DNA of 13,842 nt. Origin: an uncultured Clostridia bacterium (lineage in GTDB: Bacteria > Bacillota > Clostridia > Lachnospirales > CAG-274). The notes under the pieces are model-generated. The model did no database searches and was not told where the DNA came from. It saw only the letters and a list, made by a program, of their open reading frames with translations. The stretch lies in contig CANQBT010000047.1 of the NCBI GenBank assembly GCA_947589405.1, positions 1 to 13,842 of the forward strand, given 5' to 3'. Positions 1 through 6,149 of the stretch are shown here, in pieces (positions within the stretch are counted from its first letter, which is position 1; each line of letters opens with the position of its first letter). Position numbers and translations under genes: made by a program.

Positions 1-843
1 GAGGAATTTAAGGACATTGATGTAAACGACATAGCGGAAAAGTATATTGAGGGAAAGCCTCTTGTATCCGAAGAAGCTGTTCACCAGGACGAAGGGATCA
101 TAATAGACGGCAAAAATACAGAGGACAGTTCAATAGACGAAGGTATGGCAAGATATGACATACTCTTTGATGTCTGTATCCCCGTATCAAACGAACAGGT
201 AAAGTTAATCATAAATATAGAAGCACAGAGCAGGATAAAGTCTTGGCGCAATCTGCTCAGAAGAGCAAGATATTACTGTGCCCGTATGCTGTCACATCAG
301 TATGGCAGAGAATTTGTAAACAGCGAATATGAAAATATCAAAAAGGTGATTTCCATTTGGGTGCTTACAAATCCCTATGCGGAAATGAGAAATACTATCA
401 AAAGGATCCATATGACAGAAACAAATTTGGTTGGCAGCGCACCAAACCTTAAGGAGCATTATGATACAGACGAGGTAGTCCTTGTCTGTCTTGGCGGTGA
501 AAAGGACAACAACTATTCGGGACTTCTCAAAATGCTTGATGTACTGTTCTCCGAAAGCGTGAGCATAGACGCAAAGAAACAAGTGCTTGAAAACGAATAT
601 GATATAAGGATGAGCGAGGAATTGCAAACGGAGGTGTATGAAATGTGTGATTACAGCTTAGGTGTATATGATAGAGGCGTTGAGAAGGGTATTGCACAAG
701 GCATGGCTCAAGGTATAGAACAAAACTTGCTGGAAAATATCAAGAGTGTTATGGAAAGTTTTGGCGTGTCATTGGAAAAGGCTTTGGAAGCCTTGAAGGT
801 TCCGAAATCAGACTATGACAAGTATGAGAAATTACTTAAATAA
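1..843 (+). CDS. Rpn-like PD-(D/E)XK nuclease / putative transposase, 5' end outside window
   Basis: The frame is open from base 1, so the gene begins upstream; 280 codons are visible before the TAA at 841-843. A downstream ATG at 145 is not preceded by a good Shine-Dalgarno and would cut off conserved sequence, so I treat the gene as 5'-partial. Visible residues 51-76 (RYDILFDV, then IINIEAQ) carry the D...ExQ arrangement of the PD-(D/E)XK nuclease core seen in Rpn proteins and 'PD-(D/E)XK nuclease family transposases'. It is followed by an R/K-rich helix (SRIKSWRNLLRRARYY). The C-terminal part (about residues 215-280) has the G-rich 'GVEKGIAQGMAQGIEQ' linker and a predicted helical tail typical of this family. 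Known Rpn proteins are DNA endonucleases that promote recombination; biological role here is inferred from family only. A hairpin follows 11 bases after the stop. Confidence 0.8.
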   Translation, partial: EEFKDIDVNDIAEKYIEGKPLVSEEAVHQDEGIIIDGKNTEDSSIDEGMARYDILFDVCIPVSNEQVKLIINIEAQSRIKSWRNLLRRARYYCARMLSHQYGREFVNSEYENIKKVISIWVLTNPYAEMRNTIKRIHMTETNLVGSAPNLKEHYDTDEVVLVCLGGEKDNNYSGLLKMLDVLFSESVSIDAKKQVLENEYDIRMSEELQTEVYEMCDYSLGVYDRGVEKGIAQGMAQGIEQNLLENIKSVMESFGVSLEKALEALKVPKSDYDKYEKLLK

Positions 844-853
844 TAAACACCAA

Positions 854-878
854 AAGGCAGAGCATTACGTTCTGCCTT
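854..878. terminator. Hairpin after the Rpn-like gene, possibly bidirectional terminator
   Basis: A perfect 8-bp stem (AAGGCAGA at 854-861, TCTGCCTT at 871-878) encloses a 9-nt loop. On the plus strand it is followed only by a weak U-rich stretch. On the minus strand it runs into TTTT and further T-rich sequence (the A-rich 846-855), so it could also end a leftward transcript from the 0.9-1.0 kb region. Confidence 0.6.
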
Positions 879-906
879 ACTTTATATCTAAAAACGTAAA
901 TTTTCC

Positions 907-944
907 CGTGACCAAGCTGGTATAATGGCATGAAATGGGTCACG
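907..944. repeat. Inverted repeat with extended -10 box in its loop
   Basis: CGTGACC at 907-913 pairs with GGTCACG at 938-944, a perfect 7-bp inverted repeat with a 24-nt spacer. The spacer contains TGGTATAAT (918-926), a perfect extended -10 promoter element on the plus strand, though no good -35 is visible. The function is unknown; it is part of a chain of hairpins between the Rpn-like gene and ssrA. Confidence 0.5.
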
Positions 945-950
945 TTAATA

Positions 951-1018
951 TCGACCCTTCAGTCAGCGCAGTTCAAAGCCTATTTCAAAAACTTTGACTG
1001 TGCTGCCGATAGGGTCGA
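951..1018. repeat. Long nested inverted repeat, unassigned
   Basis: The outer arms TCGACCCT (951-958) and AGGGTCGA (1011-1018) are perfectly complementary over 8 bp. Inside, 964-978 and 992-1005 pair almost perfectly (CAGC.CAGT.CAAAG against CTTTGACTG.GCTG, one G.U-type mismatch and one bulge). The apical loop is about 13 nt. An extended -10 element on the minus strand (TGGTAGAAT, 1018-1026) abuts the right arm. It looks like a structured RNA or a small palindromic mobile or dispersed repeat; I cannot name a family. Confidence 0.55.
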
Positions 1019-1057
1019 TTCTACCATACCTAAACAAAAAAACTCACACATCAAATA

Positions 1058-1102
1058 AAGCTGTGGCATCAAGACCCATTTTGGATCTTAACACGACAGC
1101 TT
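1058..1102. repeat. Inverted repeat with inner small hairpin
   Basis: AAGCTGT (1058-1064) is complementary to ACAGCTT (1096-1102). The interior contains a weaker AAGA/TCTT hairpin (1071-1074, 1086-1089). On the minus strand this structure lies just upstream of a T-tract (the A-run 1036-1042), so it could serve as a late terminator for leftward transcription from ssrA. The call is low confidence because of the long loop. Confidence 0.35.
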
Positions 1103-1117
1103 GATCTGCGACTGAAT

Positions 1118-1162
1118 ATGATGCTTTGCCGATATAAAATAACTGTACGGCAAATGCATCAT
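1118..1162. repeat. 14-bp inverted repeat downstream of ssrA
   Basis: ATGATGC+TTTGCCG (1118-1131) pairs with CGGCAAA+GCATCAT (1148-1162) over 14 bp, interrupted only by a bulged T at 1155. The loop is 16 nt and AT-rich. There is no T-tract beside it on either strand, so it is not an obvious intrinsic terminator. It lies 59 nt beyond the end of tmRNA in the transcription direction of ssrA. Confidence 0.55.
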
Positions 1163-1220
1163 TGACTGGAGTTGTTGCATCTCCGGTCGAACCAATGTGT
1201 TCGACTATCGGTGCGTTGAG

Positions 1221-1570
1221 TGGAGATGACGAGAGTCGAACTCGTGTCCGAAGATATGTCGTCAGGAGCTTCTCCCATTACAGTTTGTCTATTATGCATT
1301 CCCTCTGCCTTCTGCCGACAAACAGGCTGAAGGCTTCAGTAGCTTCATAGATTCTTTCCGATACTCAAAGCTTTGAATCGGAAGTTCCCCGCTTTGTCGA
1401 CGCCGAACACTCAGACTGCGGGAGATCTGAGGCCGACGAGCAGCGCAATTAGGCTGCTAAAGCAACGTTAGATTCGTCGTTTATTTTTAAAGTTTTGGGC
1501 TTTTAAGGAGTCTCCCACCTCCAATGGCTGTTCCCGATTTCAAAGTCCCCGTCGAAACCGTTGCATCCCC
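1221..1570 (-). ncRNA. ssrA: Transfer-messenger RNA (tmRNA)
   Basis: Read on the minus strand, the RNA begins GGGGATGCAACGGTTTCGAC and ends with the tRNA-like T-arm GAGTTCGACTCTC and acceptor strand CATCTCC plus discriminator A. The first seven bases pair with the last seven of the acceptor stem, with one G.U pair. The internal reading frame ends N-D-E-S-N-V-A-L-A-A followed by TAA (stop at 1449-1451), a typical hydrophobic ALAA proteolysis tag; the exact resume codon, around 1482-1487, is uncertain. The length of about 350 nt is normal. tmRNA with SmpB rescues stalled ribosomes and tags the nascent peptide for degradation. The three bases after the discriminator are CTC, so CCA is not encoded and must be added. 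A strong promoter lies just upstream. Confidence 0.97.
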
Positions 1571-1590
1571 ATATATTAATTTGTAATATA

Positions 1591-1618
1591 ATTATATGCT
1601 ATTATGTGAAAAAGTCAA
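1591..1618 (-). promoter_or_regulatory. ssrA promoter
   Basis: On the minus strand TTGACT (plus 1613-1618) is followed after 16 nt by a perfect TATAAT (plus 1591-1596). The mature 5' end of tmRNA lies about 20 nt beyond the -10 box, which implies a short leader removed by RNase P. Confidence 0.8.
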
Positions 1619-1671
1619 GTAACAAACTCTTACATTTTAATTACAAAATACGTCACCAATATAAAAAAAGG

Positions 1672-1700
1672 TTTATTTTATATTGAATATGGTGTATAAT
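1672..1700 (+). promoter_or_regulatory. Probable promoter of the LTA-synthase-like operon
   Basis: TATAAT at 1695-1700 sits 38 nt upstream of the start codon. The -35 candidate TTTATT (1672-1677, 17-nt spacing) is weak. It is divergent from the ssrA promoter; the 167 bases between ssrA and the operon start hold only these signals. Confidence 0.5.
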
Positions 1701-1737
1701 AATATAGCTGAACACAAATAAAACGGAGGCGCTGTCA

Positions 1738-3489
1738 ATGAATAACAAAACAGATGAATCCCGCTTTAAAAATTGGGCAGCAGAGGTGGCTGTCGTACTC
1801 TTTATGTCGCTTTCTCTGGAGATACTGCCTGATATATTTTTTGAAAACATGGGATTGGCAGCTTCGCTCATAAGTGTCATAAAAGCGCCTTATTTTATAC
1901 TTAGCGTTATAATGACAGGTGCGGTATATATTGTAATAAGAGGTTTTCCGGGAAAGGCTTTAGGAAGAGCTTTGGCAGTTATACTGTATCTTTTCTTCTT
2001 TATAGGCAATTTTGTAAAGCTGAAATACCACGACGGCGTATTCAAGCCTATGGATATTTTTCAGATACAGGATTTTATGGAAATAGTTGTGCTGTATGTG
2101 CCTATGTGGGCGCTGTGTTCCTTGATCATAGCTCTTGTGGCGGCAGTCATTTGTATTATTGTCAAAAAAAGAAAGTACATTGCAGAACATAGACCCAACA
2201 TTACATTAGGTATTATAGGGGTAATAACGGTCTTGTGCCTGTATACAGGGCTAAAGTCAAACCTTTTCCGCATATTGGGAGCCGATATGACAGATACTTC
2301 CATAGACACAAAGACCTGCGTCGGGCAAATGGGTATTGTGCCATGCAGTTACATAAGCTTCGGAGAGCTTACTCATATCTTCCCTAAGCCCGACAGCAAT
2401 TACAGCAAGGAATATATGGAAGCTGTTTCAAAGGAATTTGAACTATGCACACAAAATAAAATATCCGATACAAAGCCCAATGTTATACTTATTATGGACG
2501 AATCCATGTTCGATATAACAAGGCTGAACGATGTAAGCTTTTCAATGGATATATGCGAAAATATAAATAAATATAAAAATGCCTGTGTTATTTCACCGAG
2601 ATACGGCGGAGGAACAGGCTCAGTAGAATTTGAGGGACTTACAGGCATGAGCAATTTTTTCTTTCCCGATAATTCTGCGCCCTATGTTACATACTGGAGT
2701 AAGGAGAAAAGGATACCCGGCCTTGCCTATGAATTTTCACAAAACGGCTATGAAACTACAGCTGTTCACCCTAACTCAGGCAAAATGTACAACAGGGATA
2801 AAATATATTCCTACATGGGCTTTGACCGTTTCCTTAACACAGACAATACCGAATTTCCCCCTGAGGAAAGAGCAGACGACGGCTATGTAAAGGATACTGC
2901 ATTGGCGGATGTTATAGAAAAACAGCTCAAAAGCTCAGATAAACCTCAGTTTATATTTGCTGTAACTATTGAAAATCACACTCTTTACAACAGCAAATAC
3001 GACGAAACGGAAGTCAAGGTATCTTCGGACAAGCTTAGCAAAAACCAGCTTCATCAGCTGGAGCAGTACAGTCAGGGACTTTTGGGAGCGGACAGACTCA
3101 TACAGAAGATGACAGAGCTTACCGACAACACAGGCAGACCGACCCTTCTTTACATATGGGGAGATCATTTGCCTGCTCTTTCAGCCTTTAACACACTTGG
3201 CTTTATTAAGGACAAGCACAATAAATATTCGACTCCTCTTATTATGTACTCAAACTACAAGGATATGAAGCCTATAAATGAATGTATCACTCCCAATCAG
3301 ATAGCACCTCAGATACTGAGAGATGCGGAGGTGGAGCACAGCTCATATTTTGACTATATATATTCCCTCAGGAGTAAATATCCTATAATACACAGGGAAT
3401 TTGGCACAGACAGGAATGATGAAATAATAAAGCTATACGGCGAGGTACAGTATGACGTTCTCTTCGGAGAACAATATCTGGTGAAATAA
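1738..3489 (+). CDS. LTA synthase family sulfatase-fold membrane protein
   Basis: This 583-residue protein has about five N-terminal membrane segments (roughly residues 14-32, 45-68, 76-97, 117-143, 156-172) and an extracellular sulfatase-fold domain, the architecture of lipoteichoic acid synthases. Visible active-site landmarks are NVILIMDES with metal-ligand Glu255; GGGTGS with Thr293 in the position of the catalytic threonine; YNRD at 351-354, matching the family WNRD-type motif; ENH (His414); and WGDH (Asp476, His477). LTA synthases polymerise glycerol phosphate from phosphatidylglycerol; whether this one makes LTA or transfers phosphoglycerol to another glycan is inferred and open. GGAGG at 1725-1729, 8 nt before ATG, fixes the start. 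It heads a tight operon and ends 1 nt before a glycosyltransferase, which fits a joint role in decorating or building a surface polymer. Confidence 0.9.
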   Translation: MNNKTDESRFKNWAAEVAVVLFMSLSLEILPDIFFENMGLAASLISVIKAPYFILSVIMTGAVYIVIRGFPGKALGRALAVILYLFFFIGNFVKLKYHDGVFKPMDIFQIQDFMEIVVLYVPMWALCSLIIALVAAVICIIVKKRKYIAEHRPNITLGIIGVITVLCLYTGLKSNLFRILGADMTDTSIDTKTCVGQMGIVPCSYISFGELTHIFPKPDSNYSKEYMEAVSKEFELCTQNKISDTKPNVILIMDESMFDITRLNDVSFSMDICENINKYKNACVISPRYGGGTGSVEFEGLTGMSNFFFPDNSAPYVTYWSKEKRIPGLAYEFSQNGYETTAVHPNSGKMYNRDKIYSYMGFDRFLNTDNTEFPPEERADDGYVKDTALADVIEKQLKSSDKPQFIFAVTIENHTLYNSKYDETEVKVSSDKLSKNQLHQLEQYSQGLLGADRLIQKMTELTDNTGRPTLLYIWGDHLPALSAFNTLGFIKDKHNKYSTPLIMYSNYKDMKPINECITPNQIAPQILRDAEVEHSSYFDYIYSLRSKYPIIHREFGTDRNDEIIKLYGEVQYDVLFGEQYLVK

Positions 3490-3490
3490 T

Positions 3491-4750
3491 ATGATAAAGG
3501 TAAGCATTATTACAGATGAAAACATAGCCCAAAGCTATGGAAATATTGAATGCATAAAGAGCTTATACGATGCGTCGGGGGACTATGTGCTTTTTACATG
3601 CGGCTGCACAATGGATACAAAAGCCCTTTCACATATGCTTAAGCTTCAAAAAGACGTGGTATACTGTGATGAAAAAATAGGCGGCACCATATTCCGTAAG
3701 CCCGACTACTCTCCTCATACCCTTATGAGCCACAACTATATAGGACCATGCCTTATAAGAGCAGAGCTTTTGGACAAAAGCAAGACCCTTTATGAAAATC
3801 TCATTGCCCTTTCAGCCAAAGGGGCTTCCTTCGGCCATGTTTCGCAGGTACTTGCAGAGGGAAACAGGCGTTTTGAAGAAAATACAAGCGCATATGAAGC
3901 AAAGGGAAAAGTAAGCATCATAATTCCTTCAAAGGATAACTACGACGTGCTTAAAAGGTGTATACACAGCATAAGAGATAAGAGCACATATAAAAACTAT
4001 GAGATAATTATTGCCGATAACGGAAGCGGAGCCTATACACAGGAAAAATATGCGGCTATTGCAGATAAGTATGTATACAGAAAAATGGATTTCAATTTTT
4101 CTTGTATGTGCAACACAGGTGCCGAAAAAGCAGAGGGAGATGCTTTGCTTTTTCTGAACGACGACACCGAAGTGATCTCTCACGACTGGCTTGAAAAAAT
4201 GCTTTCCCTTGCTTTGCTTAAAAATGCGGGAGCCATAGGCGCCAAGCTGTATTATCCTCAAAGCAGAGTAATACAGCATTGCGGTATCATAAATATATCA
4301 AACGGTCCAGTTCATGCCTTTATAGGTCAGGAGGATAATGATCTGTATTTCGGCAGAAGCCGTTACAACTACAACTGCATAGCGGTAACAGGCGCCTGTC
4401 TTTGTATAGATAAAAACAAATTTCTCGGCTTTGACGAAAATTTCTCTATAGCCTATAACGATGTGGATATGTGCTTTTCACTATATGAAAAGGGTCTTTA
4501 CAACATAGTGTGCAACGATGCGCTGTTATACCATCATGAATCTCTGTCAAGAGGAAACGACCTTATTGATAAAAATAAAATGAAAAGGCTCCTTTCAGAA
4601 CGTAAAAAGCTATACAGAAAGCACATGGAGCTTTTGGGAAGGGATCCCTTTTACAGCAGACGCCTTACACAGCTGAGAGGAGATTTTAAGGAATACTCTG
4701 TCAAGGATACTCTTATTTCTCCCTATAAGACACTAAGGCTTGTGTTATAA
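3491..4750 (+). CDS. Family 2 glycosyltransferase with degenerate N-terminal half-domain
   Basis: The protein has 419 residues. A GT-A domain starts near residue 140: VSIIIPSKDN, then IIIADNGS (Asp176), the DxD-type LNDDTEV (Asp224, Asp225), GACLCI near 301, NDVDMCF (323-329) and HHES (348-351). This is the usual order of family 2 enzymes that use nucleotide sugars at the membrane. The first 135 residues contain VVYCDEKIGG and KPDYSPHTLMSHNYIG, which resemble the second half of another family 2 domain (usual form 'DEDKI...KPDFSPD..S.NYIG') but without the nucleotide-binding front part. So this looks like a two-domain enzyme whose first domain has been reduced. The start lies 1 nt after the upstream stop with only a weak GGTG upstream, suggesting translational coupling. 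The sugar and acceptor cannot be told from sequence; the neighbour suggests a cell-surface polymer. Confidence 0.88.
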   Translation: MIKVSIITDENIAQSYGNIECIKSLYDASGDYVLFTCGCTMDTKALSHMLKLQKDVVYCDEKIGGTIFRKPDYSPHTLMSHNYIGPCLIRAELLDKSKTLYENLIALSAKGASFGHVSQVLAEGNRRFEENTSAYEAKGKVSIIIPSKDNYDVLKRCIHSIRDKSTYKNYEIIIADNGSGAYTQEKYAAIADKYVYRKMDFNFSCMCNTGAEKAEGDALLFLNDDTEVISHDWLEKMLSLALLKNAGAIGAKLYYPQSRVIQHCGIINISNGPVHAFIGQEDNDLYFGRSRYNYNCIAVTGACLCIDKNKFLGFDENFSIAYNDVDMCFSLYEKGLYNIVCNDALLYHHESLSRGNDLIDKNKMKRLLSERKKLYRKHMELLGRDPFYSRRLTQLRGDFKEYSVKDTLISPYKTLRLVL

Positions 4751-4760
4751 AGAAGGTCGA

Positions 4761-4786
4761 CTCATTATATATTATAATGAGGTGAT
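4761..4786 (+). promoter_or_regulatory. Perfect hairpin overlapping the bofA ribosome binding site
   Basis: CTCATTATA (4761-4769) and TATAATGAG (4773-4781) form a perfect 9-bp inverted repeat with a 3-nt loop. The right arm ends inside the Shine-Dalgarno GAGGTGAT (4779-4786) of the following gene, so folding would hide its first bases. The right arm also contains TATAAT, so an internal promoter or operator is an alternative reading, though no -35 is properly spaced. Confidence 0.5.
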
Positions 4787-4789
4787 CTT

Positions 4790-5059
4790 ATGAATGAAAT
4801 TATATCCGTACAGCTTATGAACTGGAGTGTATTCAGCGGAGTACTTTTTCTGCTGTGCCTTTTCTTTATAAACAAGGTGCAGCTTATAAGCAGACTCTGT
4901 ATGAAGGGAATTATAGGAGTATCGTCCATATTTATATTTAACTGTCTTTTGTACAGGACAGGAATATTTCTGGGCATAAACTGTATTACCGTTTTTGTTT
5001 CGGCAGTACTTGGCATACCCGGTACCGCTCTTATGTACGGATTCCTGTTTTTGCCCTAG
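4790..5059 (+). CDS. bofA: BofA-family pro-sigma-K processing inhibitor
   Basis: This 89-residue, almost wholly hydrophobic protein has two to three membrane segments. The C-terminal signature GIN (62-64)...LGIPG (74-78)..LMYG is characteristic of BofA. In Bacillus subtilis BofA, with SpoIVFA, holds the intramembrane protease SpoIVFB inactive in the outer forespore membrane until a forespore signal arrives. Its presence argues for a spore-forming or ancestrally spore-forming host; many Clostridia lack a canonical sigma-K checkpoint, so the role here may differ. GAGGTGAT ends 3 nt before ATG. It lies 39 nt after the glycosyltransferase and 22 nt before a rhomboid protease gene. I rely on the short C-terminal motif; the N-terminal half is not diagnostic. 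Confidence 0.8.
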   Translation: MNEIISVQLMNWSVFSGVLFLLCLFFINKVQLISRLCMKGIIGVSSIFIFNCLLYRTGIFLGINCITVFVSAVLGIPGTALMYGFLFLP

Positions 5060-5081
5060 CATTTATTTCGGAGGAAATTTT

Positions 5082-6149
5082 ATGGCATTTATAAAAAATT
5101 TAACCGAAAAGCTTCTTGCAAACGAATTCAAACCTATTGCCAATTTCTATGACAGCAGAAGTATAGGCGATGATACTCAGTATCTTGGTTTTTCAAAGCA
5201 AACAGGAAGCATAATATACGGCATCGTAATTATAAATGCCGATAAAATATATGACTGCAAAGGCTTTTACGACCATGTTCTGGAATTTTTTTCTTCTTTT
5301 GAAAGAGTCATGGTTCTTGGGATATTCGTAAGCAAATCCCCGTCCGAAGAGCTTTTTTCCTTCTGTAGCAACGATATTGACGACTATCAGTCAAGGCTTA
5401 TAAGCATCAAATGGATAGCCGACACACAAAAAGAAGCTCTTATCGTAAAGGGAAAACAGCCCGATGAGCTTTTGAACATACATTCTCTTATAAAGGAGTC
5501 CTTCGGCGGCGGTTATTCTCCCGCTTCCGACATAGGCACTATGAGCCGCAGGCAAAATGAAATAAAGGAAAGCTATATTAAAAGCAAAAAATATCCTGTG
5601 ACTCTCATTCTTATATTGCTCAACTTTATAGTGCTTATTGCTATGGAAATGTCAGGCGGTTCCATGAACACAGACGTTCTGCTGAAATTCGGCGCCCTTG
5701 AACACGACCTTATATTCGGAGAGCATCAGATATACAGAATATTTACGCATATGTTCCTTCATATAGGCATTATGCATTGTACGGCAAACTGCTTTTCACT
5801 TTATATACTCGGAAGCCGTGTAGAGAGATATTACGGCAGTATCAAAATGCTTGTTATATATATTTTTTCAGGGCTTTTCTGCGGCTTTCTCAGCGGACTT
5901 CTGAGTCATGGCGTATCTGCAGGCGCATCAGGCGCCATATTTGGGCTTATGGCTTCCATATTTGTATATACAAGGGTAACGAACAGATCTATGGACGGCT
6001 TTGACAATTATATCATACTGCTCTTTGCCCTGATAGGAGCAGGAAGCGGTATGCTTATGGCAAATGTAGACAACATAGGACACATAGGCGGATTTATAGG
6101 CGGACTTATTATAAGCAGATTATTATTGACAGGTGATAAAAATGAATGA
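5082..6149 (+). CDS. Rhomboid family intramembrane serine protease
   Basis: The protein has 355 residues from the ATG at 5082, chosen because CGGAGGAAAT lies just upstream; a longer in-frame start at 4995 would lie within bofA. Residues 1-168 form a soluble N-terminal domain. Residues 172-350 hold about six membrane helices with rhomboid landmarks: RIFTHMFLH (219-227), His232-xxx-Asn236 (oxyanion region), GASGAIFG with nucleophile Ser283, and GHIGGFIGG with catalytic His334. Rhomboids cut single-pass membrane proteins within or next to the bilayer. The substrate is unknown. The stop overlaps the start of the next gene by 8 nt, so the two are translated together. The N-terminal domain is longer than in GlpG and has no motif I recognise. 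Confidence 0.92.
   Translation: MAFIKNLTEKLLANEFKPIANFYDSRSIGDDTQYLGFSKQTGSIIYGIVIINADKIYDCKGFYDHVLEFFSSFERVMVLGIFVSKSPSEELFSFCSNDIDDYQSRLISIKWIADTQKEALIVKGKQPDELLNIHSLIKESFGGGYSPASDIGTMSRRQNEIKESYIKSKKYPVTLILILLNFIVLIAMEMSGGSMNTDVLLKFGALEHDLIFGEHQIYRIFTHMFLHIGIMHCTANCFSLYILGSRVERYYGSIKMLVIYIFSGLFCGFLSGLLSHGVSAGASGAIFGLMASIFVYTRVTNRSMDGFDNYIILLFALIGAGSGMLMANVDNIGHIGGFIGGLIISRLLLTGDKNE

Noticed and set aside
1186..1230. Possible second tRNA-like gene after tmRNA (GTTCGAC motif)
   Set aside because: No D-arm, anticodon arm or acceptor pairing can be built; only the T-loop-like hexamer and the trailer pairing are present.
1162..1350. 62-codon plus-strand frame
   Set aside because: It lies across the tmRNA gene and its trailer on the opposite strand, with no ribosome binding site; chance frame over a structured RNA.
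4995..5081. Upstream in-frame start for the rhomboid gene
   Set aside because: It lies inside bofA; the ATG at 5082 has GGAGG at proper spacing and gives a normal N-terminus.
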